Shown: in pieces, positions 22,639-24,371 of the stretch | Numbering within the stretch: the first letter of the stretch is position 1 | Layout of the letters: every line of letters begins with the position of its first letter | Origin: Thiohalocapsa sp964524185 | Lineage (GTDB): Bacteria; Pseudomonadota; Gammaproteobacteria; Chromatiales; Chromatiaceae | Direction of reading: 5' to 3' | DNA length: 24,371 nt | Assembly: GCA_964524185.1 (NCBI GenBank) | Contig: CAZGCI010000066.1 | Location: 1 to 24,371, forward strand | Program-made: the position numbers and the translations under genes | Notes under the pieces: model-generated | What the model saw: the letters and a program-made list of their open reading frames with translations, nothing else | Database searches by the model: none | Told to the model about the DNA's origin: nothing

Positions 22639-23253
22639 CTATCCCTGTCCGCCTGCGATCATCACCATCCGGACGAGCTCCGCCAGCGAGTCCGCGCGCA
22701 TCTTGTCCATGACCCTGGCACGGTGCACCTCCACGGTCTTGGCGCTGACACCCAAGGCCGTGGCGATTTCCTTGTTGGAGCGACCGTCGGTAACCATCGT
22801 CATGACTTCGTGCTCGCGTGGCGTCAGCTCCGCCAGGCGTGCGGCGATATCCGCCCGCTGGGCGCGCATCGCCCGCTGCTTCTCGTCGTGCTGCAAGGCG
22901 TTGCGGATGCTGACGATGAGTGCCTCGTCGTCGAAGGGCTTTTCGATGAAATCCACGGCACCGTTCTTCATGGCCTTGACGGCCATCGAAACGTCACCGT
23001 GGCCCGTGATGATGATCACGGGGATGCGGTGCTCGCGCTTGGCAAGGTAGGCCTGGAGCTCCAGCCCGCTCATCCCCGGCATGCGCACGTCCAGCAGTAG
23101 GCAGCCCGCCCGCCCTGGATAGTAGGCGTCCAGAAAGGCCTGGGCAGAGTCATAGGTCTCTACCTGCATCCCCATAGATTCGATGAGCCATTGCAACGAA
23201 CTGCGCATAGCCTGGTCGTCATCGACGACAAAGACGGTCTCCGCTCGGCTCAT
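22639..23253 (-). CDS. FixJ-family (NarL/LuxR-type) response regulator
   Basis: 204 aa. The receiver domain (residues ~1-120) has the acidic pocket DDD (11-13), phosphorylated Asp55 in LLLDVRMPGMSG, Thr83 in IIITGHGD and Lys105 in FIEKPFDDEAL. The C-terminal LuxR-type helix-turn-helix (~142-200) contains LTPREHEVMTMVTDGRSNKEIATALGVSAKTVEVHRARVM. This combination is typical of FixJ-like regulators, partners of FixL-type oxygen or redox kinases in many Proteobacteria. Start ATG 23253 has GGAGG 7 bases upstream and overlaps, as ATGA, the end of an upstream reading frame. The target is unknown. The in-frame extension to 24036 is an artefact of the G+C-rich foreign sequence upstream. Confidence 0.93.
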   Translation of the reverse strand: MSRAETVFVVDDDQAMRSSLQWLIESMGMQVETYDSAQAFLDAYYPGRAGCLLLDVRMPGMSGLELQAYLAKREHRIPVIIITGHGDVSMAVKAMKNGAVDFIEKPFDDEALIVSIRNALQHDEKQRAMRAQRADIAARLAELTPREHEVMTMVTDGRSNKEIATALGVSAKTVEVHRARVMDKMRADSLAELVRMVMIAGGQG

Positions 23254-23306
23254 CGGCCCGCCTCCGCGACCAAGGCTGGCGCAGGCTCTCGCTCGGATGG
23301 CTCCAG
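23250..23306 (-). CDS. Possible 3' end of a sensor-kinase gene partnered with the FixJ-like regulator (truncated)
   Basis: The TGA at 23250-23252 overlaps the regulator's ATG in the coupling pattern usual for a FixL-FixJ pair. The frame upstream gives only about 19 plausible residues ending in APALVAEAGR. Beyond ~23,300 the sequence turns into a planctomycete-like sigma gene in the opposite direction, and no histidine-kinase motif (HATPase G-boxes) is found. I therefore infer a kinase C-terminus cut by a junction, with low confidence about identity. Confidence 0.35.
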   Translation of the reverse strand: MEPSEREPAPALVAEAGR

Positions 23307-23309
23307 CTC

Positions 23310-23765
23310 GTGCTTGTGCTCGGCCCCCGGCTCCGGCGCGTGCTCGACTCGGAGGACGTCCTCTCGACCGTGACACGCCGCCTCGATCACCTCGTGCGCG
23401 ACCGGGCCATCCGCGCCGGCTCCAACGCCGAGCTCTGGTCCCTCGTCGCCGCGATCGCGAACCACGCCGTCGCCGAGAACGCCCGGACCGAGCGACGCGA
23501 GCGGAGCACCCTCGAGTCCGCGTCCGCGCACGCCGCCCGCGACGCGACGTCGCGACCCCAGGCGGCGCACGCCGACGAGGACGACTCGGCGCTCGCCGAC
23601 ATCGTCGGCTCGCTCCAGGACGAGACCGATCGGCGCATCCTCTGGTCTCGGCTGCACGATCATCCCCACGAGCAGATCGCCGAGGAGCTCGGGTCGACCG
23701 CCTCGGCGGTCCGCATGCGATGGAGCAGGATCCGCAGGCTGCTCCGGAAGGCGATCCGGTCGTGA
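23310..23765 (+). CDS. ECF-type sigma-70 factor, planctomycete-like, 5'-truncated
   Basis: About 151 residues from a GTG at 23310; the frame stays open further upstream into the junction. Residues GPRLRRVLDSEDVLSTVTRRLDHLV and ELWSLVAAIANHAVAENAR resemble sigma region 2 of ECF factors from Planctomycetes. The C-terminal ETDRRILWSRLHDHPHEQIAEELGSTASAVRMRWSRIRRLLRKA is a typical region 4 helix-turn-helix. The usual N-terminal ~30-40 residues are missing, so the true start is probably lost at the join. No -10/-35 or ribosome site is seen. It is followed after 3 bases by a Ser/Thr kinase gene, a common planctomycete pair. Codon usage (CTC and TCG rich) differs from the rest of the window. Confidence 0.7.
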   Translation: MLVLGPRLRRVLDSEDVLSTVTRRLDHLVRDRAIRAGSNAELWSLVAAIANHAVAENARTERRERSTLESASAHAARDATSRPQAAHADEDDSALADIVGSLQDETDRRILWSRLHDHPHEQIAEELGSTASAVRMRWSRIRRLLRKAIRS

Positions 23766-23768
23766 GCG

Positions 23769-24371
23769 ATGGGTGCTGATCCCGGCAACGCGGGGCGAGC
23801 GGCGGGGAACGGCGAGGAGTTCCGACGCTCCCTCCACGAGATGCTCGAATCGCGCGGGCACCGATCGGACGACGACCTCGCCACCCTGATCCGCGAGCAC
23901 GGACGCGAACGCCTCGAGCGAGGCCGACGCGTCGAGCTCGCGGACTATCTCGACGCGATCCGCGGGCTGGGGTCGCGCCGCGCGCCGCTCGACGCCGCGA
24001 TCGACATCGCGCTGCGCGCACGCGCCGGCACCGCACGCCCAGACGACGGCGCCGTCGAGTCCCTCATCCGCGAGCACCCCGACCTCGAGCTTCCCATCCG
24101 CGAGGCCGCCGTGCTGGCCCACGCGCTCTGGTCGACCGGAGACCTCGGCGCCGCGCCCTCCCCCGAGGCGGTCCGCGAGCTCCCGGAGGACTTCGGCCCC
24201 ACGCTCGACGACGGCCGGGCACGCTACACGCTCACACGACGCCTCGGCGGCGGCGCCGCGGGCGAGGTCTATCTCGCCGAGGATCGGCGCCTCTCCGACG
24301 ACGATCGCCCCGCCCTCGTGGCGATCAAGATCCTGCCCAAGCGCTTTACCTCCAATCAGCAGTACATCGAG
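23769..24371 (+). CDS. Ser/Thr protein kinase, 5' part (runs off the window)
   Basis: 201 codons without a stop, open at the right edge. The first ~150 residues are charged, helical and variable (e.g. SLHEMLESRGHRSDDDLATLIREHGRERLERG), a typical N-terminal region. Then the kinase domain begins: YTLTRRLGGGAAGEVYLAED contains the glycine-rich loop, and ALVAIKILPK contains the ATP-binding lysine. The catalytic loop lies beyond the window. The start ATG is 3 bases after the sigma-factor stop, so the two are probably co-transcribed. Leucine is almost always CTC, unlike the CTG preference of the hydrogenase genes, consistent with a different source organism. Confidence 0.75.
   Translation, partial: MGADPGNAGRAAGNGEEFRRSLHEMLESRGHRSDDDLATLIREHGRERLERGRRVELADYLDAIRGLGSRRAPLDAAIDIALRARAGTARPDDGAVESLIREHPDLELPIREAAVLAHALWSTGDLGAAPSPEAVRELPEDFGPTLDDGRARYTLTRRLGGGAAGEVYLAEDRRLSDDDRPALVAIKILPKRFTSNQQYIE

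Noticed and set aside
23254..24036. N-terminal extension of the FixJ-like gene to 465 aa
   Set aside because: The extension is arginine-rich and antisense to the sigma and kinase genes; GGAGG and the receiver-domain start fix the ATG at 23253.
23250..24122. 290-aa - strand open frame with only its tail kept as a feature
   Set aside because: It is the exact codon-mirror of the sigma-factor frame over most of its length; only the last ~19 codons next to the regulator could be a real gene end.

Overview
The first ~23.25 kb reads as a G+C-rich gammaproteobacterial chromosome, most likely a purple-sulfur-type member of the Chromatiales/Ectothiorhodospiraceae. The main reason is a complete Isp-type [NiFe] hydrogenase operon (hynS-isp1-isp2-hynL), the arrangement known from Thiocapsa and relatives. 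MurU, MtaB, DUF302, DUF2237 and a FixJ-type regulator fit this assignment, but genus cannot be decided from the sequence alone. The last ~1.1 kb looks different: a 5'-truncated ECF sigma factor and the start of a Ser/Thr protein kinase, a pairing typical of Planctomycetes, with strongly CTC-biased leucine codons. A chimeric contig join (or a recent transfer) near 23,255-23,310 is the simplest reading.

Layout. 1-2600 (+): a tight operon of a secreted Hsp20-like protein, a SnoaL/NTF2-like protein and the tRNA methylthiotransferase MtaB. 2675-4119 (-): a small secreted protein of unknown function and a three-cluster Fe-S protein (ferredoxin-like plus two CDGSH domains). 4306-7790 (+): MurU, a GCS2-type carboxylate-amine ligase and an M14 aspartoacylase/succinylglutamate-desuccinylase-type hydrolase. 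7723-11721 (-): DUF302, DUF2237, an Amidoligase_2 enzyme overlapping a class-I glutamine-amidotransferase-like (C26) hydrolase, then two small membrane proteins (YqaA/DedA-like and VanZ-like). 11833-17393 (-): the hydrogenase operon with an unrecognised 114-aa gene at its end. 17394-18304: a long non-coding stretch with an A+T-rich island, FNR-like boxes, a short repeat array and a hairpin cluster. 18305-18409 (-): an overlooked 34-aa membrane peptide. 18714-22380 (-): a peptide/nickel-class ABC importer with a fused permease-ATPase and no binding protein. 22639-23253 (-): FixJ-family response regulator. 23,3xx-24371 (+): the planctomycete-like sigma factor and kinase.

How they fit together. 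HynSL oxidises or evolves H2 at the periplasmic face, and Isp1 (b-type cytochrome) with Isp2 (HdrD-like Fe-S protein) carries electrons across and along the membrane. The FNR-like boxes suggest anaerobic control. The most intriguing accessory content is the 5.6-kb block holding two different amide-bond-forming enzymes and two amide-bond hydrolases. This resembles the peptide/amine-ligation gene neighbourhoods predicted by comparative genomics but is biochemically undescribed.
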